Positions 10,905 to 23,666 of a stretch of 64,000 nucleotides of DNA are shown here, in pieces. The translations under genes and the position numbers were made by a program. Positions within the stretch are counted from its first letter, which is position 1. Each line of letters begins with the position of its first letter. Location: positions 62,001 through 126,000 of the forward strand of contig JAIXMR010000068.1 in NCBI GenBank assembly GCA_025677835.1. The letters run 5' to 3'. Under the pieces are notes generated by a model. That model saw only the letters and a program-made list of their open reading frames with translations. It was not told the origin of the DNA and did not search any database. Origin of the DNA: Sporodiniella umbellata (lineage: Eukaryota; Mucoromycota; Mucoromycetes; Mucorales; Rhizopodaceae).

Positions 10905-12021
10905 ATGAGAATCTTGAGTTGGAATGTGAATGGTTTAAGTAGTGTATTAAACTATCATCCTTTTTGTCAAGAGCCCAGCTATAAGGTGAAAAGAGGTGAG
11001 AGAGGTGAGAGAGATATTGACTTGTTTTTGTAGTCAATGTTGACTACGTTAGCAGCAGATATTGTTTGGTAAGAAAACGACCCGAGTCTGTTCGCTCACC
11101 TTGCCGTCGAGTAGTTTTCAAGAAGTGAAATGCCAAAAGGCCAAGCTACCTCAGGCGATGGCCATAGTCGAAGGCTATGACGCTTATTTTTCTTGTTCAA
11201 AAGTCAAGCTGGGTTATTCAGGTGTGTGTGTGTACGTGAAGCAAGAGGTAGGGCTGCCTAGCCGGTGCAGTGAGCGTATAACCGAAGGGCTCGGGCTGGT
11301 GCTTGACACAGATTACGAAGCGTTGGATGCCGAGGGCCGTTGTTTGATTCTGGAGTTTGGCAAAACAGTGTTGGTCAACGTTTACTTTCCTCATCTCAGC
11401 GGAGAACACCGGCAGACGTTTGTGATGGATTATTACGCCTGTGTTCGAAAAAGGGTGGATGATTGGCTGGAGGCTGGCTACGAGGTGATCTTGGTGGGCG
11501 ATATGAATGCGGTGCATGAAGAACAAGACCATGCGGATCCTAGAGATGGGCTTGGGCCAACACAGGACTTTAAGGATCCACCGAATCGACGTTGGCTGGA
11601 TCAGCTCTTGGCCCCGGCCGGACCGCTGATCGACAGCACTCGCCTGCATCATCCCCACCGGAAAGGCATGTTTACCTGCTGGAATCCAAAGACCAATGCA
11701 AGACCTGCCAACGTTGGCTCCCGTATCGATTATATCCTTCTTTCCTCACGTCTCGTCTCCACCGCCGCTGATATCTTACCGCACCTCATGGGCTCTGATC
11801 ACTGCCCAGTCTATGTTGATCTCTGCCTTCCTCCATTCACCACCACCACCACTACTACTGCTATACTTTCCCCATGCCTTACCTCTCATTGGCCTCAGTT
11901 TGCTAAAAAGCAAAAAAACATCCTTCATTACTTTACTCACGCCAGAATCGCTAAACCCACACAAAGTCACTCGGATAGATTAAAAAAAAAAGGGCTTGGA
12001 AATCAACAATGTATTCAATAA
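10905..12021 (+). CDS. APN2: AP endonuclease 2 (exonuclease III family) with PIP box
   Basis: Repairs abasic sites and 3' blocks in DNA, usually in partnership with PCNA. Three exons join in phase: 10905-10985, 11034-11068 (35 nt) and 11115-12021, 340 aa in all. Seen: WNVNG near the N-terminus, the FQEVK metal-binding Glu motif restored across intron 2, GVCVYVK, the GDMNAVH (Asp-x-Asn) motif, ARPANVGSRIDYIL and the catalytic GSDHCPV near the end of the fold. After a Thr run (a CAC/ACT microsatellite), residues near 303-310 read QKNILHYF, which fits the PCNA-interacting consensus Q-x-x-I-x-x-Y-F. The protein stops about 30 residues later, so the C-terminal zf-GRF finger found in many APN2/APEX2 proteins is absent here. 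Neighbouring genes do not suggest co-regulation. Confidence 0.9.
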
Positions 12022-12272
12022 ACCCACATTCTTTGGATCCAAAACAAAGGGGGAGGGGGGCGAAAGCGCAACGAAACTCACATGTCTTAATAGACGCTTT
12101 CGATTGCGTGGGTGGGCATAGTTTGCCAAAGATGAAATTCAGGTCTACTTTTGGTTTATAAAGTGAACAGACATAAGCTGTTTGAATAAAGTAGGAGGGG
12201 TGACTGAAATCGATCGAACGCCTGGTTCAGGAGGGGGGAATGAAAGGATTTAATGAACAATAATAATAATAA

Positions 12273-12304
<32 letters not shown>

Positions 12305-12337
12305 TTCTTTTTGATTCTTCTCATCTCGTATTACTGA
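12022..12337. other. Short intergenic region
   Basis: This is the 3' flank of APN2 and the 5' flank of the small secreted-type ORF. Apart from the trinucleotide repeat listed separately I see nothing specific. Confidence 0.5.
12259..12304. repeat. AAT/ATT trinucleotide repeat in inverted arrangement
   Basis: About five AAT units are followed by GTT and then about nine ATT units, so the two halves are reverse complements and could fold. It lies 34 bp upstream of the ATG at 12338. Confidence 0.9.
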
Positions 12338-12550
12338 ATGAAATACGTATTCATATTATTGATGATCATCCCATGGATTTGGGCAGAAGACTATCAGGCT
12401 TATGACTTTCAAGGGATTGAAATTCGAAACACCCAACCTTTACATGACGGTCTGGATTATCTTATGGAACAAAAAAGAGAAGCAGAAGAAGAACAAGTAC
12501 AAGAAGAAAGAAGACAGAGAAGACAAGCCAAAAGACAATCCATCGAATAA
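12338..12550 (+). CDS. Small protein with N-terminal signal/anchor, 70 aa
   Basis: I do not recognise the family. Residues 1-16 form a clear hydrophobic signal sequence or anchor (KYVFILLMIIPWIWA) with a possible cleavage before EDYQ. The rest is hydrophilic: a short aromatic stretch (YQAYDFQG), then a Glu/Arg/Gln-rich helix that would form a charged coiled coil (KREAEEEQVQEERRQRRQAKR). Seventy residues and no cysteines argue against a knottin-like effector. The basic C-terminus makes a membrane-anchored cytosolic-tail peptide possible. Its 3' end is about 80 bp from the convergent kinesin gene. Confidence 0.5.
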   Translation: MKYVFILLMIIPWIWAEDYQAYDFQGIEIRNTQPLHDGLDYLMEQKREAEEEQVQEERRQRRQAKRQSIE

Positions 12551-12631
12551 AGAGTGAAGGAGGGGGGAAGGGAATCTTTTTTTTTTTTTTTTTTGGTTTT
12601 TTTTTTTTTTTCTACAGTATTATTATTAGGA

Positions 12632-15577
<2,946 letters not shown>

Positions 15578-16313
15578 TAGAGTCAAAGGAAATAAGAATA
15601 AGAAAAAATAAAAGAAAAAAGTGAAAATAAATATTTTTTTTTTTTCAGTTACAAAAAAAAAAAAAAGGTCTTGTGCTTATAATCCCTTCTTTTTGAAATT
15701 CCCTTTCCACACCGAAAATAGGTTTCAATCAACGTCACTCATTCATTGTTTCTGGACCTGGGATGCGGTGCTTAAAAACCTGCGGTTGAATTTACTTTGA
15801 AAGCCATTGTTTGTATGTAAACAAAAACAAGCGTGCTGCTTTTTGCTTGATTGAACCTATTCAACAAAAATCACCCTTCGTTGGCTTGTTCTTTATCTTC
15901 TTGAACCATACTTAGCCATACACTACGAAAAAAAATTGGACCCCTTTCTTGAATAAAGTCTAACGCAAGTTGGATGCATACAATTCATAATATAAGGGGT
16001 ATCTATGAAATAAAGGACGTTGTTTTAACGCCCAAACTTACCGATATGAGTTATTAAACGGTTTAAAGTGGTCAGTTGTAACGTTTACCTGACTTTAGTG
16101 AAAAATCCAAGACTATCTAATGACTCTGTCCGTCATTTGCTTTATTGACATCCTGTATTATTTCTGATGCATCTTTGGTATTACAGCGTGGTTGAAAGCA
16201 ATCAATCCACAGACTTTTAACCATTCTTATTTACTCATCAGGAGAGTAGACTATTGGACTGCCTGATTGATTGAAAATTCTAGGTCTTGTATACAGTGGC
16301 ATGGCCAAGAAAA

Positions 16314-16353
<40 letters not shown>

Positions 16354-19300
16354 CTCCAAAAGACATAGCCTAAACACATCCCGTTTCATTTTATAACAGA
16401 ATCCAAGCGACAGAAACATCTCTCTCTATACATGGGATGGCAGATACCTATTTAAAAAACAGAAGGACTACGGAAGTGATAGCCATCCATTGTAGTAGCT
16501 AGAGTCTGTAAATCTGTTTTCGAACATTTTAAGCTTCTGGTAAAGAGGAGACACAAGTGCAAAGTAAGCATGAATTCTGAAAAATAATAACAAAAAAGTA
16601 TACCTTGGTTGGTCAGCCATTGGTTTCTATTAAACTTTACAACTATCAAAAGCGCGTACGGTCTTCAAGTTTTCTAATAAAAATAGCCAGGATCAAAACA
16701 GTCAAGCTGGAACGGATAGACACCAGGTTTGTGTTCTAACACTCAACTTGAGATAAAAAGATAGAATAGGAAATCAGACAAGAGCACTTTGAAGTAACAA
16801 TAAAATAGGAGTCAAGCAAGAAAATAAGTGACTCTGTAAAGTGAGGTGTAGATCGTCGGTGTAATAGAGAAGGCTACACCGTGTTATTTCCAGGAATCTG
16901 AAGCCTGCTCTTGTTCAAGGCCATCCACTTTCTTGCGAGAAAGAGAGTATCCTACTTTACTACCTTCTTGAACACCTATTTCAGGGCTTCCTCAGCGCCA
17001 TCGGGTCATTTTTCTTTGACCCGGTATTTTACAACCTTTCTGTGTAGAGTGATGCGAATTTTTAGTACCGAGTTACTTTGGATATTGAACATGCACACAA
17101 GTAGCCTCTATCGATCAGCTCCTGGAAAACTCCCTTTCCTTGGCTACAGGCTGTACACCATCCACACCACAAGGGCACGAGTCAGATCCAAGAGGTTTTA
17201 AATCATGGGTCTCTTGGCGGCGTTCAAATGTGATCAATTCACTACCTTTTGACAGAAGCACATCAATAAAGATAAATTTGCAAACAAAAAATAAAGGTGG
17301 CTCTTTGTTCCACTTTCAATAGAACGCCTTTAAGTCTTTTGTTTTCGAATGCTTTTCTTCTCTTGTCTTTTGCTTTCAGTAAGCTTTCTAAAGATTTGCC
17401 CTATTTTTTTTTTTTTTTTTTTTCTTGTCTTTTCTCTTACAAAAAAGGATGTCTATCTAAAGTAATATAGTTTTTTTTTTTTGTAAATGCTTTCATTGTT
17501 AGTAAGGATACATAATACCTAAAGTTTTCTCTTCAGAGCTTCTTATAATATAACTATACTCTTGTCTCTTTTTTTTTTTTTAAAAAAAAAAAAAGTACAC
17601 ATACATTGTTTTCATTGTGGGTCCTTTTTATATATAAAAAAAGGGTCTTCAGGGCGTACACGTTCAGGTCCGCTAGCATGGATGATCGTATACACAAACT
17701 TAGGACCGCCTATCTTTGATTTATACAAGGTCTTTATAGTTTGTTCGGACACTAGTTTTATGCTGCTTTTATGACTGAAAATATGTATTCGGGTCGGTTA
17801 AGAGTAGATGGGAAAGCAAGCAAAACCATAGCATGTGTACACATGATAAAAAATAGATAAACACCTACCATATTTTGTACAACGTTGCTCAGTACCTTGA
17901 CTTATCGGTAAGCAGATCCATTGGATATTTCTCCCCCCCCCTCTTTTTTTTTTTTTTTTACTCTCTATCAAAGAGCTGAGGCTTTAAATAGATAGTGACC
18001 TATCATTAATCGCGGAAAAATCCAAAAAAAAAAAAAAGAGGCCTCCATAAGAGTAACTAGAAGAAAGGGTATGATTTTGAGAGTCTGTTTGTTAATCAAA
18101 AACAACAGGGTAAAAAAAAAAAAAAAACAAGAAAAACCTAATGATGAACAAATGGTGTATTAGTGTAGCTGAAAAGAGAAGAGAATATTTGAAAAGTCTA
18201 TTAGAAATGTATTGGGCTGGAAATTGACTACAGTGGATTAAATAAAACGATAAAAACATTTATACTTACTCAGAATCGGTATTGGGTAGACGGGTATAGA
18301 AATTTGACATCAAAAAATTGGATGAGCAATTACTTCCTATCCAAGTATATGTAAGAAGGATACTTCATATTCGTGACATAAACCAACATTATCTGTATAA
18401 ATACTTTCTCCTTGTCAGTATCAACTTTATTAGCCCTCAGAATTCACTCAACTCTTCCAATAAAAACCTTTACTGTATACGGTATCTTTACCAAGAAAAT
18501 GATCGACAAGCTGATAAGCTGGTATCCCTTTCTTGTTGAGATACTGAAAAGTATCAATTACTTTAGTATCCATATCAAATTTTGGCGCTTAGTTAATTTA
18601 TGATAGAAACAGAGAGAGAGAGAGAAAAAGCAGTAGGGGTGATGTTGGATTTTCTTGTAGTGAGGTTTTCAATAATATTCTTGATTAAAAAAAAAAAAAA
18701 AAGGTGGTAGTTGAAGCGTTTATGAAAAAGTATCTATGTATTAGTACAAGTAGTTACAGCTATATATTCTCATGGATCGTTCTATTGAAACGATGCCTAT
18801 AACTAAACTCACAGTCTGTCTACTATCTTTAACTATCTGTCATATGGTTTTAAAATCCAGTAAAAAGACTCTATAGCATTTTTTGTACGCAAAACCTGAT
18901 GCTAAAGCAGCGCTGATTATTCCCGGGAGGTATATAGGGCTTTTTATTGTTTAAAACTACTTTTATCGCAAATAGCAGTTCACTTGACTCCAGTACAAAT
19001 TTCTATGAGTTTTGCGAGACTTTCCTCCTGCTAATATTTTTGAAAAAGCCTTACTATATAACCTACAGTCTTTGATGACAAATAAATAGCATGGTTTTCG
19101 AAACGCGATGTGTTCATAGGCTGACTAGGCTCATGTTGAAATCAACTAATTCAGGTCAAATGCTTTGGTACCCTTTTTTTTTTTTTTTTTCATGTGTTTT
19201 AATCCAAACGCCTTTGGTGTTTATTTCAAAACAAAGTACATATCTAACTCAAATTACTTTTGATGTTCAGTTAATTCTTTTTTTACTCAAAATTATATAG

Positions 19301-19972
19301 TAACTAGGCCATCTCTAATATGATGGATTAAACTATCAAGCCCTTTTATCAACTACACCATTCTTGCAGCTTATAGTGACGCTCAATCGCTAGACGCGAA
19401 AAATGACCAAAAGAAATCTATCAAAAAGAATGCTAGAATTGGATTTGATGCGCTTATATCGCTATAGTTGACGAAAATTGATAATGCTGAATATAGTACT
19501 CCAAAAGCTTTCTAGGGAGGATCTGTCAATAAAAACTAGAGAAAACAAGAAAACCAAGTCAACGTCTATTAACATTTGATGCTTTATTGTAGGGATAAAA
19601 TGATGAAACGATTTATAATAGAGATCCAAAACGGCTATCACAACACTGTACATACCTAAAACAAATCCGTCTATAAAAATAAAGTTATTTCATTCTGTAT
19701 CAAAACCATGTATCAGCCTTACTTTGGATGGACTGTTCCTACTTTATAAAAAAGAAGCTGTTGTTTGCAGGCATAATTTTTTTTTTTTTAAAAAAAAAAA
19801 GAATGCCCAGTTTTGGTACTTTATAGCCGAAAATAAACCGTGGGGCTGTACTACCTTTCCTGGCTTTGCTCTGGAGGCGGTATTTGTTTTTGTTTTTGTT
19901 TTTTAGCTACGGTTTTCTCAAAGTGACCGCTTTCACTGTAAAATAATGCTTTTTTTTTTATTATTATTACTA
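15578..19972. other. 4.4-kb gene-poor region
   Basis: No ORF here shows a recognisable domain or a plausible exon chain. It holds many A/T homopolymers, a (CA)n microsatellite at 16318-16348 and a (GA)n patch near 18611-18624. The largest ORF, 16911-17201 (+), is unsupported. Non-coding RNA genes cannot be excluded by eye. Confidence 0.5.
16318..16348. repeat. CA dinucleotide microsatellite
   Basis: About fifteen consecutive CA units are visible, flanked by ACATA on both sides. Confidence 0.95.
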
Positions 19973-20389
19973 TTATGTCTTTCTCATTGCAATAGGTGGT
20001 AAAGCGCGGTCCCAAGGGGGTCTATCAATTAGTTCTAATAAAGAACGATTTTGAGTGGTGGAAAAGGCAGTAACGTCTTTTTTCTTCTTTTTTTTGGGAA
20101 AGACATGAATGTTTAGGTGGCGGGAAAGCTCATCCGACCGAGAGAATCGTTTACTGCAACCTGTAAATGTACATGCATGAGGCTTCTCGCCAGTGTGTGT
20201 TCGTATATGCCGGTTGAGATGCTCAAGACGATAAAACGCTTTAGGACATAATGGACAGTCATGATGACGGGATGGTCGATTGGGTATCTTGTCCGCGCTA
20301 GTGATAGAAAACTTGGACATATTTGCTGTCAATGGATTCGTTTCGGTTGCAATCTGACAGCCGTCAAGGGTATTATTGTTATGATTCAT
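19973..20389 (-). CDS. C2H2 zinc-finger protein, CreA/Mig1-like, 138 aa
   Basis: Single-exon ORF with two adjacent Cys2His2 fingers at about residues 44-96: [21 protein letters not shown], the linker TGEKPHAC, then a second finger with the longer C-x4-C spacing ending [12 protein letters not shown]. Finger 2 with RSDELSRH, and finger 1 with RLEHLNRH, match the GC-box-binding fingers of CreA/Mig1 glucose repressors. A short basic KKKKKK stretch after finger 2 could be a nuclear signal. The protein is much shorter than CreA/Mig1 and lacks their long Ser/Pro regions, so it may act as a competitor or a minimal repressor; that is inference. It is divergent from RRP43, with 488 bp between the starts. 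Confidence 0.85.
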   Translation of the reverse strand: MNHNNNTLDGCQIATETNPLTANMSKFSITSADKIPNRPSRHHDCPLCPKAFYRLEHLNRHIRTHTGEKPHACTFTGCSKRFSRSDELSRHLNIHVFPKKKKKKDVTAFSTTQNRSLLELIDRPPWDRALPPIAMRKT

Positions 20390-20877
20390 TCAGGATAAAT
20401 AAACAAACAGAAAAGAAAGAAATACGAAAACATTGAGAGAGAGTCTTTTTTTTTTTATAAAAAGAAAGCAAGAAAGAATCCTTACGAAGCTAGAATGCGT
20501 GGAATACTACCCAAATCTAGAAAAATCATACTCTTTTATACAAGAAAGAAAAAAAGTTCTCACGTACACAAATGCTTTTCAATTATCTGTGATACTTTTT
20601 TTTTTCCTTGATGTCAGCGCTCTCACACACATATTACATATATTTTGCAACTTGTTTGAAAAAAACCAAACAAATCCCATGGGATTTTCTCATATCCCAT
20701 CATTCATTCTCCATTTTAAGGCTATTTTTTTTTTTTTTTTTTTTGGAAAAGAAATGGTGTGTGCGCCTCTAAGCCACCGTATACATTGAAAAAAGAGGGA
20801 CCGAGACAGAAAGACGAACAGATTGAAAGCCATAGACTTTATTTTTGTTTCCGTCTCTCTTATTCTTTAATAGCACA
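20390..20877. promoter_or_regulatory. Divergent promoter region between zinc-finger gene and RRP43
   Basis: 488 bp separate the start codons. It has T runs (about 10-18 nt) and pyrimidine-rich sequence (GTCTCTCTTATTC) just before the RRP43 ATG. No specific operator is identified. Confidence 0.4.
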
Positions 20878-21905
20878 ATGTCAAACAACTTTGAAATCTT
20901 TAGTAAAATACAACCTCACGAATATTTAAAGAAATACCTCAACGAAAAAGTAAGACCGGACGGAAGAGTCCTAGACGAATTCAGAAAGACAATGATCACC
21001 AAAAATACCATCTCCACAGCAAACGCCAGTGCTATGGTGCGCTTGGGAGGTACTACTGTTGTCTGCGGCATTAAAGCAGAAGTAGGCGAGCCAAAAGTAG
21101 ATACACCCAACCAAGGTTACCTAGGTAAATTTCAGCTCTTCCTCTTACACGCACACACATACGCTTTGACTATACTCACGTTTTTTATTTATTTAGTACC
21201 TAATGTGGATCTATTACCTCTTTGTTCTTCTCAATTCAAACCTGGCCCACCTTGCGAAAAAGCACAAGTACTATCAGAATTTATTCACCAACTATTTACA
21301 AAGTAGTGTCAGTCGATTGAACGTTTTCGAATACTAACCGATTTACTAGATCCGACGTGTTTCCTTTAGAAAGTTTATGCATTGCCGAAGGAAAGGCTGT
21401 CTGGGTTTTATATGCTGATATTGTCTGTCTAAATTATGATGGCAATGTGTTGGATGCTGGGCTTTTGGCTTTAACCACAGCACTTGAAAACTGTAAGATT
21501 TTCTCTTTATTAGTGACATATATGTATATACATCCTTTTGACTCTCTCTCCCCTTTTTTTATTATTATTACATCTATGTATATAGTAAAATTACCCCAAG
21601 CTGCTATTTCACCTGCCATGGTAGTCGAAGCTGATCCTGAACAATTCTGTGAACCCATCTCACTTTCAAGATTTCCTGTATCCGCCACCTTTTGTATATT
21701 TAACAACCCAGATGTTATCCTTGCCGACCCTAACGATACAGAAGAAATCCTGTCTAAAGAATCGATTACTATCATCTTGGACTTGGATTTCAACTTGTGT
21801 AGAATCTATAAAACAGGCGGAAACACTGTCAGTATGGACCAAATCAACTATTGTATTGAAAAAACAAAAAATAGAGTCAACGAAATAAAGCAATGGACTC
21901 ACTAG
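20878..21905 (+). CDS. RRP43: RNA exosome core subunit Rrp43 (RNase PH fold)
   Basis: A non-catalytic RNase PH-like ring subunit of the nuclear/cytoplasmic exosome (EXOSC8 in animals). Four exons join in phase: 20878-21124, 21197-21302, 21350-21492 and 21586-21905, 271 aa, the size of EXOSC8. Seen: PHEYLKKYLNEKVRPDGR near the N-terminus, the ASAMVRLGGTTVVCGIKAE strand pair, VPNVDLLPLCSSQFKPGPP, ESLCIAEGKAVWVLYADI, NYDGNVLDAGLLALTTALEN and a C-terminal helix. Intron 2 is only 47 nt, with an ACTAAC branch site. I preferred the ATG at 20878 (MSNNFEIF) over an in-frame upstream ATG at 20845 because family members start close to the PHEYL motif. Confidence 0.93.
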
Positions 21906-22805
21906 CCAAAAAAAAAAAAAAAAAAATTGGATCTTACGTACGCCTCCCCTTTTTTTTTTTTTTTTTTTTACCCTTGATGTCTGCTGAACATGGATTTATG
22001 CATCTTTGAGTGGTTCTTTTGACAAGAAAAAAAAAAAAGACGACCAGAAACTTTGAAAAATAGCAAAGCAAATAATGCTCAGGTATTTGGTCACAAAGAA
22101 AAAGTATGACCGGAAATGTAGCACCACAGTTAAGGTTTAAAGAGAAAAACCTAGCATGTTTTAAACCTTAAAAATCGACTTTCACACAGAGTTTATTTGA
22201 AGTTCTTCGAACCTACTTTTATAGCTACCACTCTGAAAAAATCAAATATCCATTACCATAATAATGATCATGGTCAATTGGGTTCAAGCCCAACCAAGCG
22301 TTTGTTTTGTGTTTTTCCAAAAACAAGCATATGGATGAAATGCAATGCCCTGTACCGTAATCGATTACTACTCATCCATAGGGTGTACACTTGGTAAACT
22401 ATGGATAAGTTGAGTTTTCAAACGGCTGGTATGCACTGTAGACTCAATGTTTGTTTACGTGTACTTTGATAAAAGATAGATGGAATTTTGAATCTTTGAT
22501 GCATCGTATTTGATCGTTATAAAGAGGCACTTTCTTAACAGGTAACCGAAAAAAAAAAAATACGTTCAAGGTTTATGTAGAGTAAATGTTTCATTTGCTA
22601 CGGTTCTATAATCGCGTCTTTTCATTGGCCAACAACGTCGAATTTTAATTGGCTATATCTGCACCTTTTTATATAAAAAGGAGGTAAGATCTTTGTTGTA
22701 CAAAATAGATAAGTTTTGTTTTGGGGTGTGGGATGTATACAACGTGGTATGGATATATATATATATATAAGTTAATACAAGAGGCTGTTGCTCTCTTTTT
22801 TTTTT
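21906..22805. other. Convergent 3' intergenic region
   Basis: This lies between the convergent RRP43 and RHO3 genes. It has A/T homopolymers and a (TA)n tract near 22754-22769. No gene is supported. Confidence 0.5.
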
Positions 22806-23666
22806 TTAAAGAATAATGCAAGTGCGCCTAGAATTACTTGCTTCTAATTTAACTAATAAAATTCATTTCTGTTTTAGATTCAAAAACACACAGAGGAGAG
22901 ATCCTAATTTGTTTACCTGACATGGCTACTTTAGCCGCTTGTTCAAAACATTCCTTTACACCTCTGTTATGTTTAGCAGAGCATTCAAGGTACCTTACTG
23001 CATGTATGCTCTTGGCTACCTCCAGACCCTTTTTTTGTAGATGTTGTAAAAGTTTCAATGGTTGCTATTCACTCTTTCTTTTTCGTTGCTTACCTGTTGA
23101 TACATGATCGGCGACTTTTTCTTTAATAGGACTTCATCCTCCCTTAAATCACATTTGAGAGCCACAAGGATTATCTTTGCTTTAGGACAACCTTCTTCTA
23201 TCTCCTCTATCCACCGATTCGGTATATTCTCTAAAGAATCTTTACTGTCTACTGAGAAGCAAATCATCACCACATGTGTATCTTCATAAGATAACGAACG
23301 TATGCGATCAAACTCTTCTTGGCCTAATCATCTCCCTGTTTGATTAGTTTTTCCCCTCTTTTTGTTGAACCCTGGATTTTTTTTGGTATTGTATTTACCG
23401 GCTGTATCCCATATCGACAGTTCAATCTCTTTACCATCTACTTTAACCTCATTCACATAGTTCTCAAATACTGTAGGTTCATAAACCTTGATTTTCCGTT
23501 TTTATTATTATTGCATTTCCGTTTTTTTTTTTTTTTTTTTTCGCTTTACCTGAGGAAAATAGCCTCGAGTGTAAACATTTAACAATGATGTTTTTCCACA
23601 AGCACCGTCACCCACTACAACAATTTTGCGCCTAATAGTTCTCTCAGATCCAATACAAAATGACAT
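22806..23666 (-). CDS. RHO3: Rho-family small GTPase, Rho3-like
   Basis: A membrane-bound molecular switch for polarised growth and exocytosis. Five exons join in phase: 23550-23666, 23399-23486, 23094-23323, 22917-23064 and 22806-22843, 206 aa. Seen: P-loop GDGACGKTS (residues 19-27), effector loop [10 protein letters not shown] (about 40-49), [16 protein letters not shown] restored over two introns, and [10 protein letters not shown] in place of TKxD. The Rho insert region is short, ECSAK is present, and a C-terminal CIIL prenylation motif is preceded by RR. The last exon (38 nt) was chosen because it alone gives a CaaX ending in phase; reading through intron 4 would lose it. [11 protein letters not shown] and [11 protein letters not shown] point to the Rho3 group, but a Rho4 or Rho1 relative is possible. 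Confidence 0.88.

Noticed and set aside
16911..17201. 96-aa ORF on the plus strand, with Cys-containing reading on the minus strand
   Set aside because: Neither strand gives a recognisable family or a splice-consistent chain. Stops interrupt the minus-strand reading.
22270..22300. tRNA-like T-arm (GGGTTCAAGCCC)
   Set aside because: The loop is one base short and I could not find matching D-arm, anticodon arm or acceptor stem at the right distances.
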